Shown piece by piece: positions 1 through 8,683 of a stretch of DNA of 64,000 nucleotides. Within the stretch, counting starts at the first letter, position 1. Every line of letters starts with the position of its first letter. Position numbers and translations under genes: made by a program. Source of the stretch: Faucicola mancuniensis. GTDB taxonomy: Bacteria; Pseudomonadota; Gammaproteobacteria; Pseudomonadales; Moraxellaceae. Below the pieces are notes generated by a model, which worked only from the letters and a program-made list of their open reading frames with translations, was not told the DNA's origin and searched no databases. Location: NCBI RefSeq assembly GCF_046523945.1, contig NZ_CP171363.1, positions 124,001 to 188,000 on the forward strand. Reading direction: 5' to 3'.

Positions 1-226
1 GTTTATTTTGGGCGTATTCAATACGCCCCTACAAAAATGGTTAAAAAAAACACACTCTCCAGATTTATCACTTTTGATAATTTTGAAAAAAAAATAAAAG
101 TGCAATTCCAGTCCTGTTACCTGAGCGATTATAGGGTTTTTACGCCTTCGGTGATGGTTATTGGTGATTTAAAAAAGGATTATTTTTTAAATTGATAACA
201 AATCAAAAACCATACTCTCCTGAAAT
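1..226 (-). ncRNA. Glycine riboswitch, aptamer 1 complete and aptamer 2 cut by the window edge
   Basis: Read on the minus strand, aptamer 1 spans about 226 to 105. It has the conserved GGAGAG block (complement of 215-220), then CACCGAAGG (complement of 145-153), then CTCAGGTAA (complement of 117-125) and GGACTG. The outer stem P1 pairs ATTTCAG with CTGGAAT (complements of 220-226 and 105-111), and an ATGGTT/AACCAT stem closes the variable arm. A second CTGGAGAG (complement of 55-62) starts what looks like aptamer 2, which leaves the window. These are the signature blocks of the glycine riboswitch class, which usually controls gcv genes or a sodium/alanine-glycine symporter. The controlled gene lies beyond position 1 and is not visible. 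Confidence 0.75.
9..35. repeat. REP-like palindrome, copy 1
   Basis: GGGCGTATTCAATACGCCC is an almost perfect inverted repeat followed by CCTACAAA. The same unit recurs at 14021-14046 and 56908-56935. Here it falls inside the arm expected for the second glycine aptamer. Confidence 0.6.
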
Positions 227-320
227 ATGTAACTATTATGCGTGGTTTTTATGATTTTGACAAGTGTTTTATCAATTTTTTTGATGGATGAACACATGAT
301 TTTAAAGTTAATTTTTGGGA

Positions 321-632
321 TTAAAGCCATTCATCATCTTCAGAAAAATGTTTTAAAGTCGCCTGTCTGTGGTATGTAAACACGCCCCAAATCCCCCCAA
401 TAATGGCAATCGGTGCCAGTAAAATGGTCAATTGTAAAATCAAACAAATGATACCTTCTTTTTTGCGACTGACCGAAAAAAACACATAACACGGAAAAAT
501 ACAAGCTATAGCAAGTCCCACTGAAATTTCCATTCCCAAGCGTTCGTAACGTCTTCTAAAGCCCATTTTCTTTTCCAAAATTTTGACAAAGCGAAACAGA
601 TTTTTTGGCAAAAATTTGTTAAAATAACCCAT
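321..632 (-). CDS. Small two-helix membrane protein, unknown function
   Basis: The frame encodes 103 residues with a basic N-terminus and two hydrophobic stretches at about residues 36-53 and 60-85, so an inner-membrane protein with two helices is likely. I do not recognise a family. The first ATG is only 22 nt from the divergent queE start, leaving little room for two promoters. A second in-frame ATG at 566 has a GGAAAAG upstream and would give 81 residues that still contain both helices, so the true start may be there. It lies upstream of the glycine riboswitch on the same strand, but nothing shows that the two are linked. Confidence 0.5.
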   Translation of the reverse strand: MGYFNKFLPKNLFRFVKILEKKMGFRRRYERLGMEISVGLAIACIFPCYVFFSVSRKKEGIICLILQLTILLAPIAIIGGIWGVFTYHRQATLKHFSEDDEWL

Positions 633-654
633 TTTTAGACCAATTTAATCAAAA

Positions 655-1371
655 ATGCAAAATTCCTTACGCAACACCCACATTCCCACCACCGACCCAA
701 ACGCAGGGTTAAAGGTTTCTGAGATTTTTTATTCGCTACAAGGGGAAGCCTTGACCTCAGGCTTGCCAACGATTTTTATCCGTTTGACAGGCTGTCCGCT
801 TCGCTGTGTGTATTGCGATACCGAATACGCCTTTGTTGGCGGTGAGCGTTTTTCATTAGACGAGATTTTGGCAAAATGTCAAACGTTTCAGTGCAAACGC
901 ATTTGTTTGACAGGTGGCGAGCCGTTGGCACAGCCGAATGCCATTGCTTTGATGAAGTTGTTGCTTGAACATGAGTACGAAATTTCGCTAGAAACGTCTG
1001 GGGCGTTATCGGTTGCCGATGTGCCTGTCGCTGTGTCAAAAGTCATGGATTTAAAAACGCCAAGTTCGCAAGAAGACGGCAAAAATCTGTGGGAAAATTT
1101 AGACTTTTTAACGCAAAATGACCAACTAAAGTTAGTGATTATGAATCGTGCGGATTATGATTGGGCGAAAGCAAAATTATTTGAGCATGATCTGCATAAA
1201 AAAGTCAATACCGTTTGGTTTTCGCCGATGTTTAACGTTTATGATGACCGTTCGCCTGAAGTACCAACGCTTGCCACTGAATTAGCGGAATGGATTTTGG
1301 CGGATAATTTGCCTGTGCGTTTTCAATTGCAATTACACAAAATTATTTGGGCTGATGCGAAAGGCAAATAA
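655..1371 (+). CDS. queE: 7-carboxy-7-deazaguanine synthase (radical SAM)
   Basis: QueE converts 6-carboxy-tetrahydropterin to 7-carboxy-7-deazaguanine, the ring-contraction step of queuosine tRNA-modification synthesis. The 238-residue protein opens with the usual SEIFYSLQGE segment. The radical-SAM cysteines are C47, C51 and C54 in the CX3CX2C spacing typical of QueE. A TGGEPL motif for SAM binding follows at about residue 101. Length and motifs match the proteobacterial enzyme. No other queuosine gene is adjacent. Downstream comes an insertion sequence that does not touch the coding region. Confidence 0.93.
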   Translation: MQNSLRNTHIPTTDPNAGLKVSEIFYSLQGEALTSGLPTIFIRLTGCPLRCVYCDTEYAFVGGERFSLDEILAKCQTFQCKRICLTGGEPLAQPNAIALMKLLLEHEYEISLETSGALSVADVPVAVSKVMDLKTPSSQEDGKNLWENLDFLTQNDQLKLVIMNRADYDWAKAKLFEHDLHKKVNTVWFSPMFNVYDDRSPEVPTLATELAEWILADNLPVRFQLQLHKIIWADAKGK

Positions 1372-1384
1372 TTTTGTTATAATC

Positions 1385-2300
1385 AGTTATCTGTAAGAAC
1401 CTCAAGCGTTATTTACACTTTGTTTAAAATAAAACTCCAACCACTCATAAGGAGTAAAGGTTTGAGTTTTGCCAGTAATATCATCTTTTTTAGTTAAAGA
1501 TGAATGGGGTTTAACGGTATTATAGAAATTAAGAAATCTTGTTAATTCTTGCTTTCTATGTTCACTACCTGTAAATTCACATTGTTCATGCCACATTTCC
1601 ATGAGCGTACGTATTACTCGTTCTGCTTTACCATTGGTTTGTGGTTTGGCAACTTTGGTGAATTTCTGATTGATGTTGTTATTATAACAGGCTTTGACAA
1701 ATTCATGGTCTTTTGTGCCTTTATATTCTGTGCCATTGTCAGAATAAATCACCTCAATCGTATAAGGGCAAGGTTTAATAACTTGTTCTGTCAGAAACTT
1801 AGCCGCACTAAAAGCTGTTTTGTCTGGCATAATACAAGCATACAGTTCACGAGAATAATCATCAATGGCAACAAACAGATATTCTCTAGGGCTGTTGCTA
1901 TTTTGTCCTTTGAGCAGTGGTAGGCGTTTTGTATCTACGTGTACCATCTCACCAGGATAGGATTTATTATAACGCTTGGCTTGTTTTTTGAGTTTGTCTT
2001 GTATACTCTTTTCAACTTTAGCTAAGCGTTTAATGCCAAATTTCGCTTGTTTAAAGCGATTATTGACACTGGTTTGTGGTTTTAGTAACTTCACTCTAGC
2101 AAGTTTCAATACCTTGTAGATTGTTGGTCTTGATACTTTGTATTCTTCAGCAAGTGATGTTACGCTTTGTTTGTTTTGATGATAGGCTATCCAAATAGCT
2201 TCTCTTTCAAACGGTAGCAGTCTGGTGTTTTTATGTATGTTCATTTGCAGTATTTTATCCTAAATACTGTAAATAACGCTAGGATATCTTACAAGTTATC
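1385..2300 (-). mobile_element. Complete IS481-family insertion sequence with 7-bp target duplication
   Basis: The element proper runs 1392-2293 (902 bp). Its ends are inverted repeats beginning TGTAAGA and sharing AGCGTTATTTACA further in (left TGTAAGA at 1392, right end at 2293). Both flanks carry the direct repeat AGTTATC, at 1385-1391 and 2294-2300, as expected for a simple transposition event. The one transposase gene inside is full length. It sits between queE and purB, without interrupting either. The purB ribosome-binding site is downstream of the element, but the native purB promoter may be displaced. Confidence 0.88.
1402..2244 (-). CDS. IS481-family DDE transposase
   Basis: The 280-residue protein has an N-terminal helix-turn-helix (about residues 12-55, with SRPTIYKVLKLAR) and an rve-type integrase core. 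Candidate catalytic residues are D104 (MVHVDTKR), D169 (YSDNGTEY) and E208 (NGKAERVIRTL). This arrangement with a single ORF fits IS481 rather than the two-ORF IS3 group. No frameshift or stop is seen, so the element may be active. Confidence 0.88.
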   Translation of the reverse strand: MNIHKNTRLLPFEREAIWIAYHQNKQSVTSLAEEYKVSRPTIYKVLKLARVKLLKPQTSVNNRFKQAKFGIKRLAKVEKSIQDKLKKQAKRYNKSYPGEMVHVDTKRLPLLKGQNSNSPREYLFVAIDDYSRELYACIMPDKTAFSAAKFLTEQVIKPCPYTIEVIYSDNGTEYKGTKDHEFVKACYNNNINQKFTKVAKPQTNGKAERVIRTLMEMWHEQCEFTGSEHRKQELTRFLNFYNTVKPHSSLTKKDDITGKTQTFTPYEWLEFYFKQSVNNA

Positions 2301-2338
2301 TTTTTTTCCATTTTACACCTATTTTTTAAGGAAAATTT

Positions 2339-3721
2339 ATGGACACTTTAACTGCCATTTCCCCAATTGACGGACGTTACGCCAGCAAATGTGATGATTT
2401 GCGTCCGTTTTTATCTGAATTTGGTTTAATCCACGCTCGTGCAACCGTTGAAGTGCGTTGGATACAAGCCCTTGCCAATCACCCAAAAATCGCTGAAATC
2501 AATCCGTTCTCTGCTGACACCAACGCCAAACTTGATGCGATTGTGGCAAATTTTAGCGAAGAGAATGCCAATCGTATCAAAGAGATTGAACGCACCACCA
2601 ACCACGATGTTAAAGCGGTGGAATACTTTTTAAAAGAGCAAATTGCCGACATTGATGAGCTAAAAAACGCAGGCGAATTTATCCATTTTGCTTGCACGTC
2701 TGAAGACATCAACAACCTATCGCACGCCTTAATGCTAAAATCTGGGCGTGAAGTGTTGGCAAGCTCTATGCAAAAAATCATTGATGAAATTGCCAAACTA
2801 GCCGAAAATCACGCGGACCAACCCATGCTTTCACGCACGCACGGACAAACGGCAAGCCCAACCACGCTTGGCAAAGAGATGGCAAACGTGGCGTATCGCT
2901 TACACCGTCAGCTTAAGCAATTTAACAACGTAGAACTGCTTGGCAAAATCAATGGTGCGGTGGGCAACTACAACGCTCACCTGTCGGCTTATCCAAACAT
3001 TGACTGGGCAAAAAATGCCGAAAACTTTGTTACCAGCCTTGGTTTGACCTTCAACCCTTACACCACGCAGATTGAACCGCACGATTATATGGCAGAGCTG
3101 TTTGACGCACTTCGCCGTTTTAACACCATTTTGATTGACTTTAACCGTGATGTGTGGGGCTATATCTCGCTGGGTTATTTCAAACAAAAATTAAAAGATG
3201 GCGAAGTTGGCTCATCAACCATGCCACACAAAGTAAACCCAATTGATTTTGAAAACTCAGAAGGTAATTTAGGCTTGGCAAATGCGGTATTAGCACATCT
3301 TGGCGAAAAATTGCCAATTTCTCGCTGGCAACGTGATTTGACCGATTCAACCGTTTTGCGTAATATGGGCGTGGGTTTTGCTCAAAGTTTAATCGCTTTT
3401 GAAGCCTGTTTAAAAGGCATTGGCAAGCTAGAACTTAACGCCAATCGCTTAAATGAAGATTTGGACAACGCTCAAGAAGTGCTTGCCGAACCAATCCAAA
3501 CGGTGATGAGACGCTATAACGTAGAAAAACCGTATGAAAAACTAAAAGCCCTAACTCGTGGGCAAGCGATGACTCGTGAGATGATGATGAATTTTGTCAA
3601 TGGTGATGAGCTGTCTGCCGTGCCAGAGAGCGAACGCAAACGTTTGGCAGAATTAACCCCTGCAACCTATACAGGTAATGCGAGCGAACAAGCCAAAAAC
3701 TTGAAAAATTTGATGAAATGA
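2339..3721 (+). CDS. purB: Adenylosuccinate lyase
   Basis: PurB carries out two steps of purine synthesis: release of fumarate from SAICAR and from adenylosuccinate. The 460-residue protein starts MDTLTAISPIDGRYASK and contains the fumarase/aspartase-superfamily signature SSTMPHKVNPIDF near residue 290, plus the catalytic-region TSEDINN at about 120 and SRTHGQTASPTTLG at about 165. Length equals that of the Escherichia coli type enzyme. The start follows an AAGGAAAA ribosome-binding site. The gene stands alone, with an IS481 element upstream and a hairpin terminator downstream. Confidence 0.96.
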   Translation: MDTLTAISPIDGRYASKCDDLRPFLSEFGLIHARATVEVRWIQALANHPKIAEINPFSADTNAKLDAIVANFSEENANRIKEIERTTNHDVKAVEYFLKEQIADIDELKNAGEFIHFACTSEDINNLSHALMLKSGREVLASSMQKIIDEIAKLAENHADQPMLSRTHGQTASPTTLGKEMANVAYRLHRQLKQFNNVELLGKINGAVGNYNAHLSAYPNIDWAKNAENFVTSLGLTFNPYTTQIEPHDYMAELFDALRRFNTILIDFNRDVWGYISLGYFKQKLKDGEVGSSTMPHKVNPIDFENSEGNLGLANAVLAHLGEKLPISRWQRDLTDSTVLRNMGVGFAQSLIAFEACLKGIGKLELNANRLNEDLDNAQEVLAEPIQTVMRRYNVEKPYEKLKALTRGQAMTREMMMNFVNGDELSAVPESERKRLAELTPATYTGNASEQAKNLKNLMK

Positions 3722-3752
3722 TTTTTTAGATTTTGTCTTTTTACATTTGATA

Positions 3753-3783
3753 AAAAAGGGCGTAAAATTACGTCCTTTTTTTT
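3753..3783 (+). terminator. Rho-independent terminator of purB
   Basis: GGGCGTAA and TTACGTCC pair around a two-base loop (with one G-U pair), followed by nine T residues. Confidence 0.8.
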
Positions 3784-3897
3784 GTGGTATAGATTGAAAA
3801 ACAATGACGATAAATAATTGATTTACATTATTGATTAATTTGATTGAAATAAAAACACTTGTAAACCAGCAAGCATTTCACAACGTTAAGGAAAATC

Positions 3898-4617
3898 ATG
3901 AAAACCATCATAAAAACCGCCATTATCACTAGTGCCATCGCTACTTTAACAGGCTGTGCCACCACCGAACTGTTAAATAACAGTCCAAGCCAAACCACCA
4001 CTCGCACCACCAACCAAAAAACCACCCTTATCAATGATGATGTGGTCGCCTTTGGCAAGCCTGCCACACCGATTGCAGGCATACCAAGCAACAGCGTGGT
4101 GATTGTCGGTGAAAAACACAGTTATGTGCTGACCCAAGGCGGTGATGAAGTCGCCCAATTATTCACCAACCTTGACTCAAATTATATCAAAGTTACCAAA
4201 CCACTCGACTTTTTTTCAAAAAACAATGATGGACATTTTTCAGGTACTTTGGCATTGTCTTATGCCAAGTTAAAAAGCAGTTTTCACAGCAATGATTATG
4301 ATTTTGTGTTACGCAACAAAGGAACAGAATGCACCACCGACAGCGATACACGCATGAACGCCCAGCGTTTTTGTTTTGAAGTACCTGTATCTGGCGGTGT
4401 CTATCCTGCGGTGAATAATTTGGCGTTGATTCAATCAAAATTCCGCCCATTGTCAAAGCCTTACCAAGTGTCTATTTACACTTATCAAAGCCAAACCACG
4501 ACCACCACCCAAGGCGGTAATGGGGCAAATGCGGTAGCAAAATTGGTTGCTTTGCCGTTTGCATTGGCGTTTGATGTGGTAACATTGCCTGTACAAGTTT
4601 TGGCAAGTATTGATTAA
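3898..4617 (+). CDS. Putative lipoprotein, unknown function
   Basis: The protein has 239 residues with a signal peptide ending in the lipobox LTGC, giving a lipid-attached C20. The mature part contains a VVIVGEKHSYVL segment, a threonine/asparagine-rich stretch just after the lipobox (residues 25-45), two cysteines within about 20 residues of each other in the middle (ECTT and RFCFEVP) and a hydrophobic tail at about residues 212-235. I do not recognise a characterised family. It stands alone between two terminators and has a clear AAGGAAAATC ribosome-binding site. Confidence 0.75.
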   Translation: MKTIIKTAIITSAIATLTGCATTELLNNSPSQTTTRTTNQKTTLINDDVVAFGKPATPIAGIPSNSVVIVGEKHSYVLTQGGDEVAQLFTNLDSNYIKVTKPLDFFSKNNDGHFSGTLALSYAKLKSSFHSNDYDFVLRNKGTECTTDSDTRMNAQRFCFEVPVSGGVYPAVNNLALIQSKFRPLSKPYQVSIYTYQSQTTTTTQGGNGANAVAKLVALPFALAFDVVTLPVQVLASID

Positions 4618-4633
4618 ATTTTTATTGATAAAT

Positions 4634-4670
4634 AAAAATCCGTTAAACATTTGATTTAACGGATTTTTTT
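4634..4670. terminator. Bidirectional terminator between the lipoprotein gene and nfsA
   Basis: AAAATCCGTTAAA pairs with TTTAACGGATTTT. There are A and T runs on the two sides, so it can stop transcription from both converging genes. Confidence 0.85.
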
Positions 4671-4684
4671 AGCATTTTACAAAA

Positions 4685-5446
4685 TTAACGTTTTGCAAAA
4701 CCTTGTTTGTTTAAATACGGCAAAATCTCTGGACGAGATGGTTTTGCCAAATAATTCACGATTTGCGATGTCCAGTCCATATCGGCATGACGCAGTTGGC
4801 TATAATAGTCTTTGACCGTGTCGTTAAAGGCATCAAGTTCGGCTTTGCTGGCAGGTTCGTATTGATTGGTTGATACAATCACGCTATTTGGCAAGCGTGG
4901 ACGCATGGCGGGGTCTTGGTCTGGATAGCCCAAACACATACCAAATAGTGGTACAATGCCTTTTGGCAATTTTAGCAGTTCGCTTAATTTGTCAATGTCA
5001 TTTCGCACGCTACCAATGTACACACCGCCTAAGCCTAGACTTTCCGCCGTTACCAGTAGATTTTGGGCGATGATGGTTGCGTCCACCGCACCGACCAATA
5101 CCACTTCTGTCCAGTCAATTTGGGCTTCTGGCAGTAGGGTCAAATGGCGGTTGCTGTCCATACAAAAAATCAAAAATTCAGCACAGTTTTCTACATAATG
5201 GTGTCCGTATTTTTCGCCTTCTTTGGCATCTTGGGCGTTGGCACAGATACGGCGGATATCGTAACGTAGTTGTTTGTCCGTCACTCGGATAATGCTTGCC
5301 GACTGTAGATAGCCTGACGTTGAGCCTGCCATACCTGCACTAAACAAAGTATTTAGCAATTCTTCACTGATTGGCTCTTGGGTGAACTTGCGGATTGAGC
5401 GGTGGTTTAACACCGTGTCAAGGGTTGGTTTACTGTTTGTCATCAA
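4685..5446 (-). CDS. nfsA: Oxygen-insensitive NADPH nitroreductase (NfsA type)
   Basis: Flavin (FMN) dependent reductase that reduces nitro compounds and quinones by two electrons using NADPH. The 253-residue sequence has the family hallmarks HRSIRKFTQEPIS near the N-terminus (FMN phosphate contacts), SLGLGGVYIGSVRN at about residue 155 and PLFGMCLGYP at about 185, all placed as in NfsA of enteric bacteria. The start follows AAGGAAAA. Two consecutive ATG codons are possible starts. Confidence 0.88.
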   Translation of the reverse strand: MMTNSKPTLDTVLNHRSIRKFTQEPISEELLNTLFSAGMAGSTSGYLQSASIIRVTDKQLRYDIRRICANAQDAKEGEKYGHHYVENCAEFLIFCMDSNRHLTLLPEAQIDWTEVVLVGAVDATIIAQNLLVTAESLGLGGVYIGSVRNDIDKLSELLKLPKGIVPLFGMCLGYPDQDPAMRPRLPNSVIVSTNQYEPASKAELDAFNDTVKDYYSQLRHADMDWTSQIVNYLAKPSRPEILPYLNKQGFAKR

Positions 5447-5504
5447 TTTTTTCCTTTATTAAAGTAATTATTTTATCATATGAACATCGCCAATATTGCA
5501 ATGT

Positions 5505-6314
5505 TTATGATGGTTTGTGTAATTTTTCTAAAATACCTGTTATAATGCCTGACAAGGCATAAATCACGCTCATTGTTAACAATCCAAGCGGAATATCATT
5601 TAACACAATACCAAGCACAAAAATCACCACAATCAAGGCGACAAATGGCACACGTTTTTTGTCAAATTCTTTAAACGAATGGTATTTTAAATTGCTTACC
5701 ATCAGCAAGCCTGCCACAACGACCCACACAGCCGACAAGACTTGTAGTGTCGTGCCGTTTCTTGGGAAAATATTCGGATAATCCATCGTTACCATGACAA
5801 AAGTCGCAATCAAAATCGCCGCCAACGGACTTGCCACGCCAATAAAATATTTTTTGTCCACCACGCCAATTTGTACGTTAAACCGTGCCAAACGCAATGC
5901 CGCACATGACGCATAGACGAACGCACAGGCAATCCCCACTCGTCCAAGTGGCTGTAACGCATAATGATAAATCAGCACCGCAGGGGTCAGCCCAAAGGCA
6001 ATACAGTCAGCAAGGCTGTCCAACTGCTCGCCAAAGGCACTTTGGGCTTTTAACATACGAGCGGCACGTCCGTCCATACCGTCCAAAACTGCCGACACAA
6101 AAATCGCAATACAAGCCGTCATAAACTGCCCTTGCGAGCTAATGGTAATCGCATAAAACCCTGCCAACAGCGACAACAGCGTAAACGAGTTTGGAATGAC
6201 GTACACGCCTTTTCTTGTTACCGTCTTATTAGCGACTTGCTCGTCTTCCACCACTTCAATCGTCAAGCCGTCATGCTCGTTATTTGCTAAATTCTCAGTT
6301 TGTGTATTTGTCAT
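5505..6314 (-). CDS. pssA: CDP-diacylglycerol-serine O-phosphatidyltransferase
   Basis: Makes phosphatidylserine from CDP-diacylglycerol and serine, the first committed step to phosphatidylethanolamine, in the inner membrane. The CDP-alcohol phosphotransferase motif DGX2ARX8GX3DX3D is present in full (DGRAAR, then G, D and D in SAFGEQLDSLAD). The 269-residue protein has about eight hydrophobic segments and a soluble acidic N-terminal tail of about 40 residues. It belongs to the membrane-integral type II family rather than the soluble enterobacterial phospholipase-D-like PssA. Confidence 0.9.
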   Translation of the reverse strand: MTNTQTENLANNEHDGLTIEVVEDEQVANKTVTRKGVYVIPNSFTLLSLLAGFYAITISSQGQFMTACIAIFVSAVLDGMDGRAARMLKAQSAFGEQLDSLADCIAFGLTPAVLIYHYALQPLGRVGIACAFVYASCAALRLARFNVQIGVVDKKYFIGVASPLAAILIATFVMVTMDYPNIFPRNGTTLQVLSAVWVVVAGLLMVSNLKYHSFKEFDKKRVPFVALIVVIFVLGIVLNDIPLGLLTMSVIYALSGIITGILEKLHKPS

Positions 6315-6375
6315 GATTATCCCTGTTTTTTCTTTTTACAAAAAAATCTACAAAAAATTGTAAAAAAATTCAAAA

Positions 6376-7251
6376 TCACTCACCGACCAACCATTCTACT
6401 TTGACTTTTTGTTCGTCTGTCATATTTGGACAATCAGGGTGCTGTAAAATCGGCTGTAAATATTGCAAAATCTCGCCTACGTGCTTGTCAAATTGATACG
6501 GCGGATTAATAATTAACATACCTGTACCGTTTAAACCCATCGGCAAATCAGTCGGATAAATGTTTAATTCGCAAATCAATTGGCGTTTAATGCCTGTGCG
6601 TTTCATTTTTTTGTAAAAAAGTTCCACCGCTTCGCTATTTTTAATCGGAAACCACAACGCCAAAATACCTGTTGCCCATTTTTTGTGGATTTTTACCAAC
6701 AATTCTACCAAACTGCTAAAATCTTTGTGTTCTTGTTCAAACGGTGGGTCAATCAAAATCAGCCCACGTTTTTCCACAGGTGGCACCACCGCAGGAATGC
6801 CTTCGTAAGCGTTGCGGTGAGCGATACCGATTGGCAACTGGTGCAACTGATAATTTAATGCATCGTATTCATCGGCTTTAAATTCAAAGGCTTCCGCACG
6901 ATTTTTGACATCAGGGTGTTTTTGGATATGACGAGCGATAAACCAAGGCGAGCCTGTATAGACGTATTTGTCATAAAACTTGCGAGCATACGCCAAGTCA
7001 TCAAGGTAGGTTTTCACCGCTTGTGGGGCTTTTACGTTGTCGTGTTGCATGAGTTTTTGCACACCACCGACCGCTTCATGGGTTTTTTTGGCTTCTACAC
7101 TTGCCAACGAATACAGCCCACGTCCGCCATAGGCATCAAGCGTGTAAAAAGGTTTTGGTTTTTGGCTTAATTGCTCTAATAATTGTAACAATAAAACGTG
7201 TTTGACCACATCGGCAAAGTTGCCTGCGTGGTAGGCGTGTTGATAGTTCAT
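6376..7251 (-). CDS. rlmJ: 23S rRNA (adenine-2030-N6)-methyltransferase RlmJ
   Basis: SAM-dependent enzyme that methylates A2030 of 23S rRNA. The 291-residue protein begins MNYQHAYHAGNFADVVKH, the conserved N-terminus of RlmJ (formerly YhiR), and has a DPPFEQ catalytic motif near residue 170, the DPPF variant of the N6-adenine methylase NPPY motif. The start follows GGATAACC. It is probably a single-gene unit. Confidence 0.93.
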   Translation of the reverse strand: MNYQHAYHAGNFADVVKHVLLLQLLEQLSQKPKPFYTLDAYGGRGLYSLASVEAKKTHEAVGGVQKLMQHDNVKAPQAVKTYLDDLAYARKFYDKYVYTGSPWFIARHIQKHPDVKNRAEAFEFKADEYDALNYQLHQLPIGIAHRNAYEGIPAVVPPVEKRGLILIDPPFEQEHKDFSSLVELLVKIHKKWATGILALWFPIKNSEAVELFYKKMKRTGIKRQLICELNIYPTDLPMGLNGTGMLIINPPYQFDKHVGEILQYLQPILQHPDCPNMTDEQKVKVEWLVGE

Positions 7252-7364
7252 CGGTTATCCAAATGGTTGTGAATTTTTAAAACTTAAATATGGTACAAAT
7301 TAAGCATAGTATGGTAGCATATTGGCAGATTTTTTGAAAATTTTTCTTAAAAAAAGGCAAAAAT

Positions 7365-7967
7365 ATGTTTCAAATAGATTGGCAACAAAAAATTAGCGAA
7401 AATGACTTAAATAATTTTGACAATTTGGGCTTTTTTGTGATAGACAATTGTTTTGAAAAAAACGATTTTTATCAATTACAACAAGAAAGCGGATTGATAG
7501 CCTATCAACAAGCCCATCTCACGCATGGCGAGCGTTTGACGGCTATTCGTGGCGATAGCACTCGTTGGATTGAAAATACCCACGACTGCCCTGTTGGTAT
7601 GCAGTATTTGGCAAGCATTGAAAACTTGGGGCGGTTTTTTAATTATGTGTTTTTTGCAGGGATAAAACGCTGTGAAGCCCATTACGCTCGCTATCCTGTG
7701 GGATTTGGTTATCAATGGCACATCGACAATCCTGTTGGGCGTGATGAGCGGGTAATTTCGGCGGTGTTTTATCTCAATGAAAATTGGGGTGAAAATAACG
7801 GTGGTGAAATTTTGTTGATTGATAAACAAAACATTGAGCAAAAATTACAACCGCAAGGCAATCGCCTTGTGGTGTTTGATAGTAATTTGCGTCATCAAGT
7901 GGAAATTACCCATCGTGAGCGGTTTTCTATTGCGACTTGGTTTAGACGAGATGAGATTGTTTTTTAA
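7365..7967 (+). CDS. 2-oxoglutarate/Fe(II) dioxygenase of the prolyl 4-hydroxylase type
   Basis: The 200-residue protein has the double-stranded beta-helix iron-binding triad. The HxD is in YQWHIDNP, the distal histidine in NLRHQVEIT, and the arginine that binds 2-oxoglutarate in RERFSIATWFRR. This matches the bacterial PHD/SM-20 like group, members of which hydroxylate proline in proteins such as EF-Tu in pseudomonads. That substrate is only a family-based guess here. It converges with the LysE-type gene and the two reading frames overlap by 4 nt at their 3' ends. Confidence 0.8.
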   Translation: MFQIDWQQKISENDLNNFDNLGFFVIDNCFEKNDFYQLQQESGLIAYQQAHLTHGERLTAIRGDSTRWIENTHDCPVGMQYLASIENLGRFFNYVFFAGIKRCEAHYARYPVGFGYQWHIDNPVGRDERVISAVFYLNENWGENNGGEILLIDKQNIEQKLQPQGNRLVVFDSNLRHQVEITHRERFSIATWFRRDEIVF

Positions 7968-8554
7968 CCAATCACCAACTTCACCGCAATCGCCCACATC
8001 ACCAAACCAATGATAAAATCAAGCACTTGCCATGCTTTTGGTTTGGCAAAAATCGGTTGCAACAATCTTGCTCCAAAACCTAAGCCAAAAAAGAAAATAA
8101 ATGATGCACTCATCGCCCCAAGTGCAAACGATAATTTATCGCTAAATTGGGTAGAAATCGACCCCAAAAACACCACCGTATCCAAATAAACGTGCGGATT
8201 GAGCCAAGCAAACGCCACTACCTTGCCAAGACTTGCCACGTCTTCCCCTTTGGCGACAAGTCCATCATTTTGTTTAAAATTGCTTAACAGACTTCTTAGC
8301 CCGTAGACAAATAAAAACAACGCACCGCCATATTTGGCAATGGTTACAATCTGCGGATATTGGCTGATAAATTTGCCAAAACCAAACACGCACGCCCCTA
8401 TCAACACCGCATCGGACAAGGCACAAATCAAGCACACAGCAAAGACAAATTCTTTTTTTAAGCCTTGTTTTAACACAAAGGCATTTTGAGCCCCAATCGC
8501 TAAAATCAGCGAAAAACCCATCTTTAAGCCGTAAAGATAAGTAGAAATCGTCAT
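7964..8554 (-). CDS. LysE/ArgO-family amino-acid exporter
   Basis: The 196-residue inner-membrane protein begins with the LysE-family segment GFSLILAIGAQNAFVLKQGL and has about six hydrophobic helices. Conserved N and P residues are in the FAWLNPHVYLDTVVFLGS motif at about residues 113-130. Family members export lysine, arginine or related amino acids. Which one is handled here cannot be told from sequence. There is no LysR-type regulator next to it, unlike many lysE/argO loci. Confidence 0.85.
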   Translation of the reverse strand: MTISTYLYGLKMGFSLILAIGAQNAFVLKQGLKKEFVFAVCLICALSDAVLIGACVFGFGKFISQYPQIVTIAKYGGALFLFVYGLRSLLSNFKQNDGLVAKGEDVASLGKVVAFAWLNPHVYLDTVVFLGSISTQFSDKLSFALGAMSASFIFFFGLGFGARLLQPIFAKPKAWQVLDFIIGLVMWAIAVKLVIG

Positions 8555-8683
8555 ATTCTGTTTTGTTTTATGTTATTAATGTTAAATTTTGTGTAAAATT
8601 TCTTGCTAAAAATGCAAAAATCTAGCAAAATGCACCATTTTTGCAAACTTTTAGAATTTTACAAGTTTTTATTAGGAAATAAC

